DNA from: Sulfitobacter sp. CW3
Lineage (GTDB): Bacteria; Pseudomonadota; Alphaproteobacteria; Rhodobacterales; Rhodobacteraceae
Direction: 5' to 3'
DNA length: 64,000 nt
NCBI RefSeq assembly: GCF_019392245.1
Contig: NZ_JAHXRL010000001.1
Coordinates: forward strand, 62,001-126,000
The position numbers were made by a program, and so were the translations under genes. This document shows, piece after piece, positions 45,657 through 54,221 of this stretch. Positions within the stretch are counted from its first letter, which is position 1, and every line of letters starts with the position of its first letter. The notes beneath the pieces were generated by a model that ran no database searches, was not told the DNA's origin, and saw only the letters and a program-made list of their open reading frames with translations.

Positions 45657-46784
45657 ATGCCAGCTTTGCTGAATACTGTTGACCCGCAAGGGCTTGAAGA
45701 ATTCTCGGTCGTGTTCACCGACCGGTCGTTGAACCACATGTCTGCGGCATTTCAAGCAGTGATGCGCGATATCAGCGCCATGTTGAAAGAGGTGTATAAC
45801 GCCGATGCCGTCGCCATCGTGCCCGGCGGTGGTACTTTCGGGATGGAGGCAGTGGCCCGCCAGTTTGCCCGCGATGCCGAGGTTGTTGTGGTGCGCAACG
45901 GCTGGTTTTCCTACCGCTGGAGCCAGATCATCGAGAATGGCGATCTGACCGGTAACACCACTGTTCTCAAGGCGCGGATGCAGGGCAACAGCACGCCCGC
46001 GCCCTTTGCCCCATGCCCAATCGAAGAAGTGGTCGACACGATCCGCAGCCAAAAGCCGCAGGTGGTGTTCGCGCCGCATGTGGAAACGAGCGCCGGGGTG
46101 ATCCTGCCGGATAACTATATCAAACAGATGGCGGATGCGGCGCACGAGGTTGGCGCGTTGATGGTGCTTGATTGTATCGCGTCAGGTTGCGCATGGGTTG
46201 ATATGAAGGCCCTTGGCGTTGATGTGTTGATCTCTGCCCCGCAAAAGGGTTGGAGCGCGTCGCCCTCTGCCGGGTTGGTGATGATGTCGGACCATGCCGT
46301 GGCGCGGCTGGCCGAGACCAAATCGGACAGCTTTTCCATCGATCTGGGCAAATGGCACAGCATCATGAAAGCCTATGAAGACGGCGGCCATGCCTATCAT
46401 TCGACAATGCCCACCGATGCGCTGCGCGGTTTCCGCGATACCATGAAGGAAACCCAAGCCTATGGGTTTGCACGGCTCAAAGAGGCGCAGTGGCGCTTGG
46501 GCGACGGGGTTCGCAAGATGCTGGCCGACCGTGGTGTGGTGTCGGTCGCGGCCGAAGGGTTCGGCGCACCGGGCGTTGTGGTCAGCTATACCACGGATCC
46601 GTCAGTGCAAAACGGCAAGGCTTTCGCGGCGGAAGGGATGCAGATCGCCGCAGGCGTGCCGTTGATGTGTGACGAGCCGGATAATTTCCAGACATTCCGC
46701 TTGGGGCTGTTCGGCTTGGACAAGCTGTATGATGTTGACGCAACGCTGGCGCGTTTGGCGCGTGTGGTTGACAAAGTATTGTAA
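45657..46784 (+). CDS. Class V aminotransferase (alanine/serine-glyoxylate type)
   Basis: A PLP aminotransferase of 375 residues, likely using alanine, serine or glyoxylate. The PLP Lys lies in SAPQKGWSASPSAG, the glycine-rich phosphate loop in VPGGGTFGMEAVA, and the aspartate in LMVLDCIASGCAW. The start (MPALLNTVDPQGLEEFSVVF) follows GAGGATGTTCCC. It is downstream of the two Lrp/AsnC genes and probably co-transcribed, so it is a candidate target. The exact substrate pair cannot be read off. Confidence 0.88.
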   Translation: MPALLNTVDPQGLEEFSVVFTDRSLNHMSAAFQAVMRDISAMLKEVYNADAVAIVPGGGTFGMEAVARQFARDAEVVVVRNGWFSYRWSQIIENGDLTGNTTVLKARMQGNSTPAPFAPCPIEEVVDTIRSQKPQVVFAPHVETSAGVILPDNYIKQMADAAHEVGALMVLDCIASGCAWVDMKALGVDVLISAPQKGWSASPSAGLVMMSDHAVARLAETKSDSFSIDLGKWHSIMKAYEDGGHAYHSTMPTDALRGFRDTMKETQAYGFARLKEAQWRLGDGVRKMLADRGVVSVAAEGFGAPGVVVSYTTDPSVQNGKAFAAEGMQIAAGVPLMCDEPDNFQTFRLGLFGLDKLYDVDATLARLARVVDKVL

Positions 46785-46807
46785 GATCAGGGTATTGCGG
46801 CAGCGTC

Positions 46808-48010
46808 TTAACCTTGCCGCATGCCCAGCCCCATCTCCATCAACATTCTGCGCACCGGGGCCATCGCGTATAGCGCGTTCAGGCCGGTTGCACGGGCATC
46901 ACGGGCGATTGGTGTGGTCGCCTGGCTGGCACGGTTGAGCAGATCAATGCCCCGTACCCGCAGCATGATGTCGCCAAACCGCGCTTTTTGATAGGCATCC
47001 AGCATCTTTTGACTGCCCAGATCGGCGGGGTTGGCTTGGGCCAATTCCAGTAACGTGGCCACGTCTTGTAGCGACATGTTCAGCCCCTGCGCGCCAATCG
47101 GGGGCATGACATGGGCGGCCTCGGCGATCAGGGCGATGCGTTCGCCGGACAGACGCGCGGCATGCTGGGTGATGATCGGCCAGACGTTGCGCGCGGTGGC
47201 CAGTGTCAGCGGGCCAAACAAATGACAGCTGCGTAGGGTGGCTTCCTCGGAAAACGTTTTCGCATCCAGCGCCATGCGCCGTGTGCATTCTGCGGTGCTG
47301 TCCATCCAGACCACGGCAGAACAGGGCATCCCGTCACGGTCGGGCAGGGGCACCAAGGTGAACGGCCCGCCGGTGCGGTGAATTTCAGTCGATACATTTT
47401 CGTGAGGGACAGGGTGCGTGACCGCGAAGACCACAGCACTTTGGCCATAGCCTGACGTGGTGATGTCGATGCCTGCGGCCTCGCGCATGGGGCTGTTGCG
47501 GCCATCTGCGGCGATCACCAAAGGCGTGGTAATTCTGCTGCCGTCACTTAGGCCTACGCGGGCCTCGGCTGTGCGGGTGAACAGCGATGTGGTGCCGGTG
47601 CCAGGGCGAAAATCGACGTTTGGCAGATCGGCCAGCCGTTCCAACAGGGCGCGGCGCAGCAGCCAGTTGGGGAAATTCCACCCGAAAGGCTGGTCCGAAA
47701 TCTCGGCTGCGTTGAATTCGCGGGTGACGCGCGGTTCGGGGTCAGCCCCGCCCGCATCGACGATGCGCATGATTTGCAAGGGGGCGGCGTGGTCCGCAAG
47801 ATGGGTCCAGATGCCAGCGGCCTCAAGCACGCGACGGGCCGGTTGCAGCATCGCGGTGGACCGCAGATCGGCCCCATCGGCATCGCCATCGGTGATCGGC
47901 GGGGTGGGATCAACGCAGATCACCTTGAAACCGGCGCTGCCAAAGGCCGCTGCCGCCGTCAGACCGGCAATGCCGCCGCCCGAAATCAGAATATCACAAT
48001 CCATGGTCAT
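46808..48010 (-). CDS. UbiH/COQ6-family FAD monooxygenase
   Basis: A flavoprotein hydroxylase of 400 residues in the ubiquinone-hydroxylase family. The FAD loop is ILISGGGIAGLTAAAAFGSA near the N-terminus. The second FAD segment reads LIAEAAHVMPPIGAQGLNMS, with Glu where GDAAH is usual, as in other alphaproteobacterial members. It probably adds one hydroxyl to a ubiquinone precursor ring, but which position (UbiH, UbiF, UbiI or UbiL) is not clear. The start is MTMDCDIL, or MDCDIL two codons later. It sits close to the HAD gene on the same strand. Confidence 0.87.
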   Translation of the reverse strand: MTMDCDILISGGGIAGLTAAAAFGSAGFKVICVDPTPPITDGDADGADLRSTAMLQPARRVLEAAGIWTHLADHAAPLQIMRIVDAGGADPEPRVTREFNAAEISDQPFGWNFPNWLLRRALLERLADLPNVDFRPGTGTTSLFTRTAEARVGLSDGSRITTPLVIAADGRNSPMREAAGIDITTSGYGQSAVVFAVTHPVPHENVSTEIHRTGGPFTLVPLPDRDGMPCSAVVWMDSTAECTRRMALDAKTFSEEATLRSCHLFGPLTLATARNVWPIITQHAARLSGERIALIAEAAHVMPPIGAQGLNMSLQDVATLLELAQANPADLGSQKMLDAYQKARFGDIMLRVRGIDLLNRASQATTPIARDARATGLNALYAMAPVRRMLMEMGLGMRQG

Positions 48011-48019
48011 CCCCGAAAG

Positions 48020-48667
48020 CTAGCCCGTGATCCGCCCAAGAAAAGCGCTAAGATCATCGGTGTGGAAATGAATGTGATCGCCCGCTTGCGCTTCGGGGGC
48101 GACATGCACCGTGCCCATGCCCATGGCGTGTGGTGCCGCCAGATTGCGGGGATCATCCTCGAACATCACGGCTTTGGTGGTGTCCAGTTTGTCGGTGGTG
48201 AAAACATGTTCGAATGCCGCGCGTTCGGGTTTGGGCAAAAACTGTGCGTGTTCAACACCATAGATTGCATCAAACAGGCCGTCTAACCCGCGCGCAGACA
48301 CCACACGTTCCGCATAGGGGGCGGTGCCATTGGTGTAGATAATGCGCCGACCGGGCAGGGCGCGGATGCGATCAGCCAACATGGGGTCAGGTGTCAGCGC
48401 ATCAAAGGAAATATCGTGCACGTCGTGCAGATAGGGGCCCGGATCCACCGAATGTTCGCGCATCAACCCGGCCAGCGTCGTGCCGTAGCTGTGCCAGTAA
48501 TGTTTGCGCAGGTAATTGGCCCGGGCGTGATCCACATCAAGGGCGTTCATCACCCAACTGGTCATCCGCTGCTCGATCTGGTCGAACAGACGCGCCGAGG
48601 GCGGGTAAAGCGTGTTATCAAGGTCAAAGACCCAAGTATCCACGTGAGAAAAAGCGTGCTTTGGCAT
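48020..48667 (-). CDS. HAD-family pyrimidine 5'-nucleotidase-like phosphatase
   Basis: A cytosolic HAD phosphatase of 215 residues. The nucleophile and acid are Asp15 and Asp17 in VFDLDNTLYPPS, motif II is IIYTNGTA and motif III-IV is FLPKPERAAFEHV with VMFEDDPRNLAAPH. The DLDNTLY start and cap match the SDT1/pyrimidine 5'-nucleotidase subgroup, common in Rhodobacterales. The UbiH-type gene lies nine bases downstream on the same strand. Substrate not tested. Confidence 0.87.
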   Translation of the reverse strand: MPKHAFSHVDTWVFDLDNTLYPPSARLFDQIEQRMTSWVMNALDVDHARANYLRKHYWHSYGTTLAGLMREHSVDPGPYLHDVHDISFDALTPDPMLADRIRALPGRRIIYTNGTAPYAERVVSARGLDGLFDAIYGVEHAQFLPKPERAAFEHVFTTDKLDTTKAVMFEDDPRNLAAPHAMGMGTVHVAPEAQAGDHIHFHTDDLSAFLGRITG

Positions 48668-48767
48668 ACGCCCTAGCTACGCTTCGCCGCAGGCATGCGC
48701 AAGATCACGGGCTTGCGCAAATGGACGCGGGGGATAGAGTGCCCGCAACCTAAATGAAAGTGACCCA

Positions 48768-49421
48768 ATGACTGCGCCCAGACCCGGACCGACAGATGCC
48801 TATGCCATGATCCTGGAGGCGATCGATTTGGGTACCTACCGGCCGGGCGATCGTTTGGTAGAAAGCGAGCTTGCGGAACGGTTTGGCGTCTCGCGCACCC
48901 CTGTTCGCGAGGCATTACAACGGCTTGAGACGCAATCTTTGCTGGCGCGGGATGGCCGCAGCCTGATCGTGGCGTCGTTGGATCACAACCAGACGGCAGA
49001 ACTGTATGTCGTGCGCGGAGAGCTGGAGGGGCTGGCCGCGCGGCTTGCTGCGCGTCATGCCACCGTGGAAGAGGTGCGTGTGCTGCGCGATATGGTCGAA
49101 GCTGATAATGACCTGCGCGATGATCCCGTTGCTTTGGCGCGGGCAAACCGGCGGTTTCACAAACAAATTCATCTGGCGTCGCACAACAGATATTTGGTGC
49201 AGCAGCTGGATCTGGTGCATCGGTCGATGGCATTGATGGCGACATCATCCCTTGCGGTCGAGGGGCGCGGTCATATCGCGCAAGCAGAGCATGACAAGAT
49301 CGTGCGCATGATTGAGCAACGCGATGAAGATGGCGCTGACGAAGCGCTGCGTTTGCATATCTCGGTGGCGTTCACCACCCGTCTCAAGCAAGAGGCCGCG
49401 CGGCGCGAAGAAGAAGGTTAG
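48768..49421 (+). CDS. GntR-family regulator with FCD domain
   Basis: A 217-residue regulator. The winged HTH reads ILEAIDLGTYRPGDRLVESE and ERFGVSRTPVREALQRLET. The FCD ligand domain begins ELYVVRGELEGLAARLAARH and contains an RRFHKQIHLASHN segment with the metal-binding His residues. Members sense carboxylates or amino/sugar acids. It ends four bases inside the convergent glycosyltransferase. Target unknown. Confidence 0.92.
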   Translation: MTAPRPGPTDAYAMILEAIDLGTYRPGDRLVESELAERFGVSRTPVREALQRLETQSLLARDGRSLIVASLDHNQTAELYVVRGELEGLAARLAARHATVEEVRVLRDMVEADNDLRDDPVALARANRRFHKQIHLASHNRYLVQQLDLVHRSMALMATSSLAVEGRGHIAQAEHDKIVRMIEQRDEDGADEALRLHISVAFTTRLKQEAARREEEG

Positions 49422-51331
49422 CCGGTGGGGACGGGCGTAGGGTTGTCGGTTTTCTCGTCCGTTTTATGCGGGACGCCATGTTCGGTCTTGTCCCAGTAAA
49501 ACGGGTGAAAGATGAATTCATATAGGGCCTTATACGCCGCGAATGTGCCCAGGATAAAATAAAACGGCAAGCTGAACGCCCAAGGTATCAGATGTCTGTG
49601 TTCCTTGCCGCGAACCGCCCGAAGCGCGATGGAAATGTTCACTAATTCGGCAAAAATAAAGTAGAAGAACAATCCCTTAAGCATTTGGATGCCAAGCACT
49701 GTTTCGACCGGATGGGACAGGCCAACCAATGTTATGCAAAGCGTCCAGAGCAGTGGCGCACAGAGGAATTGGCTGACGGTTGCCAGAAACAGGATTTGAA
49801 GCCCGAGAAAACGCAAAAAACCCACTTGTTTTATCAACTTGAGCGGTTGTCGCATGTGCACGCACCATGTCGTCAAAAAACCCTTGAGCCAGCGGGAACG
49901 TTGTTTGACCCATGGCCAGGCGCGAAAATTCGCCTCTTCATACGTGACTGTGGGCAAAAGGTCGGTTTTATAGCCGTGCCGCGCGAGCCTGACGCCCAAA
50001 TCGGCATCTTCGGTCACGTTGTGAGCGTCCCAGCCGCGCAATTCCTCAAGAGCGGTGCGGCGGAAAAATAGAGTTGTTCCGCCCAAAGGCACGATGAACC
50101 CAAGCCGTGCAATGCCCGGCAAAACAACCCGCCACCATGCGGCATATTCGATGGTGAAGCAGCGCGAAATCCAGTTGGTGCGCGCGTTATAATAGTCCAG
50201 CATCCCCTGAACGCAGACGACATTTTTGGGCGCATTGGCGAAATGCCGAATAACGCGATCAATTTGATCTACTTCGGGTGCGTCCTCGGCATCCCAAACG
50301 CCGATAATACTGCCTTTGCAAAAGTCCAAAGCATAGTTCATCGCACGGGGTTTCGTGCGCAAACTATTCGCTTGCGGCACTTCGATCACGTCAAACCACG
50401 CAGGCAACTTGGTGCGCGCAATGGTATCGCGGGTCATATCGTCGCCTTCCTCAAGCACCAGCACGATCTGAAGCAGCGATTTCGGATAGGTCAGTTTCGC
50501 CAGCCGCGCGATCAAGGCCCCGGCGATTTCCTTTTCGCGAAAGAGGGGCACCAGTACGGAAACATGGGGTTGGAACGGGTGCTCCGGCTCTTGCTGTGGC
50601 GGGGGGCTGGGCGGCACCTTGCGCAGAAAAACATGCGTGAAAAGGGCGACCGTGCGCAGCGATACGATCATGACACTGCTGCACAGCGCCCACAAAAGGA
50701 TAATGGTGAAACCCCATGCGGGCTCCAGCACCAACACGATTGCCATCAACGCCAAGATGCCCATGGACCACGCGCGCCGGCTTTTGGCATCTGCACGCCA
50801 GGTGCGACAGCTTTCAATGGGCGGCACGCGAATGGCAGCACGCTGGGCAAGCTCGGCACCGTAAAGCGCTGTTATGCTTTCAGAAATTTGTTTCTTATCG
50901 GCGACTACCGGCAGCAAGCTAACACCAGACCGGGCAACTTGAAGGGCGATCTGATTAAATTGATCGGGGGTGCTGATGGCAACCATGATCGTGTCGCCCA
51001 AAGACCGCCACGGAACGATGCCGTATTTCAGACAATCCAGCGCATCAAGATGCTGCGCCATGGCAGCTTTCGGCGGATCAACCGCAAGATCGATATGTTG
51101 CAGATTATACTGTGCCGCCAGCGCGGCGCACAGTTGCGCAGACGAGACAGCGCCGCTGGCGATCAGGCACTCACCCAACGGCACGTTAAGTCGTTCCTGA
51201 TCTTGCAGCGCGCGCACAAGGTCTGCCTGATCAATCGCGCCTGAATTCACAAGTATCCGGCCCAGCGGCAGGTGCGCTTGGGCAGGTGCCGCCGGTTCGG
51301 GCGTGGTGAATTGCAGACGTAGATCGCTCAA
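49418..51331 (-). CDS. Membrane glycosyltransferase 2 with N-terminal MshEN-like domain
   Basis: A 637-residue processive-type glycosyltransferase. Residues 18-145 form an MshEN/GspE N-like domain, with repeats such as LPLGRILVNSGAIDQADLV and PLGECLIASGAVSSAQL. This domain binds c-di-GMP in other proteins; here the Arg before LG is Pro. Two helices (about 182-230) precede the GT2 domain, with EEGDD, DAEDAPE, TEDADLG and QRSRWLKG. More helices follow at about 500-600, so it likely makes an exported polysaccharide. The start is TTG; its ribosome site lies inside a hairpin. It converges with the GntR gene. Confidence 0.88.
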   Translation of the reverse strand: MSDLRLQFTTPEPAAPAQAHLPLGRILVNSGAIDQADLVRALQDQERLNVPLGECLIASGAVSSAQLCAALAAQYNLQHIDLAVDPPKAAMAQHLDALDCLKYGIVPWRSLGDTIMVAISTPDQFNQIALQVARSGVSLLPVVADKKQISESITALYGAELAQRAAIRVPPIESCRTWRADAKSRRAWSMGILALMAIVLVLEPAWGFTIILLWALCSSVMIVSLRTVALFTHVFLRKVPPSPPPQQEPEHPFQPHVSVLVPLFREKEIAGALIARLAKLTYPKSLLQIVLVLEEGDDMTRDTIARTKLPAWFDVIEVPQANSLRTKPRAMNYALDFCKGSIIGVWDAEDAPEVDQIDRVIRHFANAPKNVVCVQGMLDYYNARTNWISRCFTIEYAAWWRVVLPGIARLGFIVPLGGTTLFFRRTALEELRGWDAHNVTEDADLGVRLARHGYKTDLLPTVTYEEANFRAWPWVKQRSRWLKGFLTTWCVHMRQPLKLIKQVGFLRFLGLQILFLATVSQFLCAPLLWTLCITLVGLSHPVETVLGIQMLKGLFFYFIFAELVNISIALRAVRGKEHRHLIPWAFSLPFYFILGTFAAYKALYEFIFHPFYWDKTEHGVPHKTDEKTDNPTPVPTG

Positions 51332-51375
51332 CCCGCGAATCCCCTTAGATACAAGGGGACAGGATGCAGCGGGTT
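51330..51375 (-). promoter_or_regulatory. Two-stem hairpin covering Shine-Dalgarno and TTG start of MshEN-GT
   Basis: Read on the minus strand, AACCCGC at the 5' end pairs with GCGGGTT, whose last two bases are the TT of the TTG start. Inside it, CCCCTT pairs with AAGGGG, the presumptive Shine-Dalgarno. The inner six-base and outer seven-base stems are perfect. The shape is that of an RNA thermometer or ligand-controlled translation switch. The fold is inferred from base pairing by eye. Confidence 0.55.
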
Positions 51376-51404
51376 GGCTTAATCAGGTCTTAACAGCCGA
51401 TAAA

Positions 51405-52574
51405 CTAGGCGGACTGAAGCTCGCGTTCGGCCATCGCAGCAGCAAAACGTTCAAACAGGTAAAAGCTGTCTTGCGGGCCGGGGCTTGCCTCGGGGTGGTG
51501 CTGAACGGACCAGACCGGGCGGCCTTGCATGCGGATACCACAGTTCGATCCGTCAAACAGCGACTGATGCGTTTCAACGACACCGTTGGGCAGGGATTGC
51601 GCATCAACCGCAAAGCCGTGGTTCATCGATGTAATCTCGACCTTGCCGGTTTCCATGTCTTTGACGGGGTGGTTGGCACCGTGATGGCCGTGGCTCATCT
51701 TGATAGTTTCACCGCCAAGGGCGAGGGCAAGCATCTGATGACCAAGGCAAATCCCGAACACAGGCAGATCGGTTTTGGCGATGATCTCTTTGATCATGGG
51801 GACGGCGTAAACGCCTGTCGCTGCCGGATCGCCGGGGCCATTCGACAGGAAAACCCCATCAGGGTTATGCGACATGACGTCTTCGAATGTGGCGGATGCT
51901 GGCAGCACCGTCACATCGCAACCCGCCGAGGCAAGGCAGCGCAGAATGTTGCGTTTGGCACCATAGTCAACGGCGACGACTTTGTATTTTGCATCGGTCT
52001 GCGGGGCATAGCCCTCGGGCCAGGCCCACCGCATCTCGTTCCAGCGGTACGATTGCGCGCAGGTCACGTCCTTGGCCAGATCGGCACCTGTCAGGCCGGC
52101 AAACCCGCGGGCTGCTGCAACCAATGCTTCGATGTCGAAATTGCCAGCGGGATCATGGGCGAGGGCCGCGTGGGGTGCCCCTTGCTGACGGATGGCGCGG
52201 GTCAGGCGGCGGGTATCAATGCCGCCGATCGCGATGCGACCGCGTGCTGCCAGCCATTCCGACAGCGGTTGAACCGAACGCCAGCTGCTGGGGTCGGTGG
52301 GCATCCATTTGACAACCATGCCCGCGGCAACAGGATCGCCCGTTTCGTCGTCTTCGGGCGTGGTGCCGGTGTTGCCGATATGGGGAAAGGTAAAGGTGAC
52401 GATCTGGCCCGCATAGGACGGATCGGTCATGATTTCCTGATAGCCGGTCATCGCGGTGTTGAAACACAGCTCGGCGACGGTTTGCCCTGTTGCCCCAAAT
52501 CCCATGCCGTAAAAAATCGATCCGTCCGCAAGTGCTAGGCAGGCGGTCGGGCGTGTGGATGCGGGCGCAGTCAT
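51405..52574 (-). CDS. carA: Carbamoyl-phosphate synthase small subunit
   Basis: Glutaminase subunit that feeds ammonia to CarB for arginine and pyrimidine synthesis. It has 389 residues starting MTAPASTRPTACLALADGSI. The N-domain has GYQEIMTDPSYAGQIVTFTF. The glutaminase nucleophile Cys lies in PVFGICLGHQMLAL and the triad His in VWSVQHHPEASPGP. An outer frame to 52652 lacks a ribosome site. carB is not adjacent. It diverges from yqeY across a region with a 16-base palindrome. Confidence 0.97.
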   Translation of the reverse strand: MTAPASTRPTACLALADGSIFYGMGFGATGQTVAELCFNTAMTGYQEIMTDPSYAGQIVTFTFPHIGNTGTTPEDDETGDPVAAGMVVKWMPTDPSSWRSVQPLSEWLAARGRIAIGGIDTRRLTRAIRQQGAPHAALAHDPAGNFDIEALVAAARGFAGLTGADLAKDVTCAQSYRWNEMRWAWPEGYAPQTDAKYKVVAVDYGAKRNILRCLASAGCDVTVLPASATFEDVMSHNPDGVFLSNGPGDPAATGVYAVPMIKEIIAKTDLPVFGICLGHQMLALALGGETIKMSHGHHGANHPVKDMETGKVEITSMNHGFAVDAQSLPNGVVETHQSLFDGSNCGIRMQGRPVWSVQHHPEASPGPQDSFYLFERFAAAMAERELQSA

Positions 52575-52657
52575 GGGAGGGGCCTCCAAGGGCAGATAGG
52601 TGGGGATAAACGGGTGCAATCTAAAGCCGGGGGCGGGCCGGGTCAATACCATGTGAA

Positions 52658-52673
52658 AAATGATATATCATTT
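52658..52673. promoter_or_regulatory. AAATGATATATCATTT palindrome between carA and yqeY
   Basis: A perfect 16-base palindrome, A+T-rich, lies in the 196-base divergent gap, 84 bases upstream of the carA start and 98 bases upstream of the yqeY start. It is a good candidate operator or overlapping promoter pair. No regulator can be named. Confidence 0.4.
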
Positions 52674-52770
52674 ATAAACAGGTACTTACCTAAGGTATGA
52701 ACCATTGCCTGTTTTGGGGGAATTGTCTATGTTCGGCAGCTTACACCGCATTGGTCGAAGGACGATAGCA

Positions 52771-53229
52771 ATGGAACTGCGCACACGCATCACAGACGCG
52801 ATGAAACAGGCGATGAAAGACAAGGCCGCCGACCGGCTGTCTACGTTGCGTTTGATCAACGCTGCCATCAAGGACAAAGACATCGCTGCGCGTGCAGATG
52901 GTGGGGATGACGGTGTTGGCGACCCAGAGGTTCTGGCGATCTTGGGCAAGATGGCCAAGCAGCGGATGGAATCGGTGCGTGCCTACGAAGAAGGCGGTCG
53001 TCTGGACCTTGCCGACCGCGAGCGCGAAGAAATCCTGATCATCGAGGAATTCCTGCCCCGTCAGTTGACCGAGGAAGAAAGCGCCAAGGCTGTGGATGAT
53101 GCCATTGCAGAAGTCGGTGCAACATCGATCCGCGACATGGGCAAGGTGATTGGTTTGCTTAAGGGTAAATACACCGGCCAGATGGATTTCGGCGCTGTCG
53201 GCCCCAAGGTCAAAGACCGTCTAAGCTAA
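52771..53229 (+). CDS. GatB/YqeY domain-containing protein
   Basis: A 152-residue protein of the YqeY family, which shares the C-terminal tail domain of GatB. It starts MELRTRITDAMKQAMKDKAA and contains RLSTLRLINAAIKDKDIAAR and a LPRQLTEEESAKAVDDAI region. It may act in tRNA-dependent amidation or elsewhere in translation. AAGGA precedes the ATG; an outer in-frame codon at 52705 is not needed. It overlaps the convergent DUF2244 gene by four bases. Confidence 0.92.
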   Translation: MELRTRITDAMKQAMKDKAADRLSTLRLINAAIKDKDIAARADGGDDGVGDPEVLAILGKMAKQRMESVRAYEEGGRLDLADREREEILIIEEFLPRQLTEEESAKAVDDAIAEVGATSIRDMGKVIGLLKGKYTGQMDFGAVGPKVKDRLS

Positions 53230-53711
53230 GCGCGCAACAACGAGCGGTTCAATTCGTCAAACAGCTCGATCCGCTCGTCTTCACTTAAAAAACTGCCAAT
53301 CTCGACCTCGCGGCCTTTGCCGCGCAGGGTAACGTAATGTGGCACGGGGCCGTCTTTCTCGTATTTGGTGACGACGGTCCAATAACGGTTGCAGTCCCAT
53401 TCTTTCACATCGCCCTTGGGCGTGGTGTGGGTCAGGTGCACAGTGTCATCGGTGAGGGTAAACACCTCTTCGATCTGGCGGGATTTGTGGTTGCCTTGCA
53501 GGGCGAAATACATGCCCGCCACCGCCGCCAACACAAAGGGCAACAACCACCACAGCAGCGGTGTGCCCAGCAAGGGCAGCGTCGGTATCAGGATCATCGC
53601 AAAGGTCACAAGAATGAACGCGGCAAACCCTTTGGGTGGCAGCGACTGATGGGGCCAAAGCCGCAGTTCCTGCCTGCGGGCAGTGGGCGCAGTTTTCCAT
53701 TCATAGGGCAT
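53226..53711 (-). CDS. DUF2244 family membrane protein
   Basis: A 161-residue inner-membrane protein with two adjacent helices (about 32-70), typical of DUF2244. The pattern RLWPHQSLPPKGFAAFI before the helices and the later cytoplasmic part with TTPKGDVKEWDCNRYWT, HYVTLRGKGREVEIGSFLS match the family. Its function is not established in the literature I know; members are common beside cytochrome oxidase genes, but none is here. Confidence 0.85.
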   Translation of the reverse strand: MPYEWKTAPTARRQELRLWPHQSLPPKGFAAFILVTFAMILIPTLPLLGTPLLWWLLPFVLAAVAGMYFALQGNHKSRQIEEVFTLTDDTVHLTHTTPKGDVKEWDCNRYWTVVTKYEKDGPVPHYVTLRGKGREVEIGSFLSEDERIELFDELNRSLLRA

Positions 53712-53830
53712 GGGGCGGGTCCGGTTAGCCTAGGTTACGCCCCTAATTTAGTACGGATCGGGTGCCAAACAATGCGACAGATTGCATCTGGCGCTTCGGG
53801 GCGGGCGTCTGAACCGCTTAGGCGTAATGC

Positions 53831-54217
53831 TCAGGTCGCCGCGCATGGTTCGATCAGATCCCAGCGGTTGCCAAACCTGTCGCGAAAGACGGCGACGGTA
53901 CCATAGGGCTCATGGCGGGGGGCCTCTTCAAAGGTCACACCTGCGGCCAAAAGGCGTGCATGGTCACCGGCGAAATCGTCGGTTTCCAGAAACAGCCAGA
54001 CGCGCCCCCCGCCTTGGTTGCCGATGGCCGCACGCTGCGCTGCGTCCCCCGGTTCGGCCAGAATAAACCCCGTGTCGCCGCCCGCAGGGGTGACGCGGAC
54101 CCAGCGTTTGTGGCCTTGGTCCTCGTCTTGGGTCAGCTCAAACCCCAGTACGCCGCAGTAGAATGCGATGCCTTCGTCATAGCTGGGCACAATCAGGGTG
54201 AGGGCGGAGAGACGCAT
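53831..54217 (-). CDS. VOC-family (glyoxalase-like) protein
   Basis: A 128-residue single vicinal-oxygen-chelate protein. Features are MRLSALTLIVPSYDEGIAFY, GVLGFELTQDEDQGHKRWVR, GRVWLFLETDDFAGDHARL and the end YGTVAVFRDRFGNRWDLIEP. It lies directly upstream of the pyruvate carboxylase 3' end on the same strand and may be read from the same transcript. Substrate unknown; the fold is shared by lyases, dioxygenases and resistance proteins. Confidence 0.9.
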   Translation of the reverse strand: MRLSALTLIVPSYDEGIAFYCGVLGFELTQDEDQGHKRWVRVTPAGGDTGFILAEPGDAAQRAAIGNQGGGRVWLFLETDDFAGDHARLLAAGVTFEEAPRHEPYGTVAVFRDRFGNRWDLIEPCAAT

Positions 54218-54221
54218 GCGT

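Noticed and set aside
51303-52538. Long plus-strand frame opposite carA (411 codons)
   Set aside because: It is an antisense shadow of carA with no ribosome site or motif.
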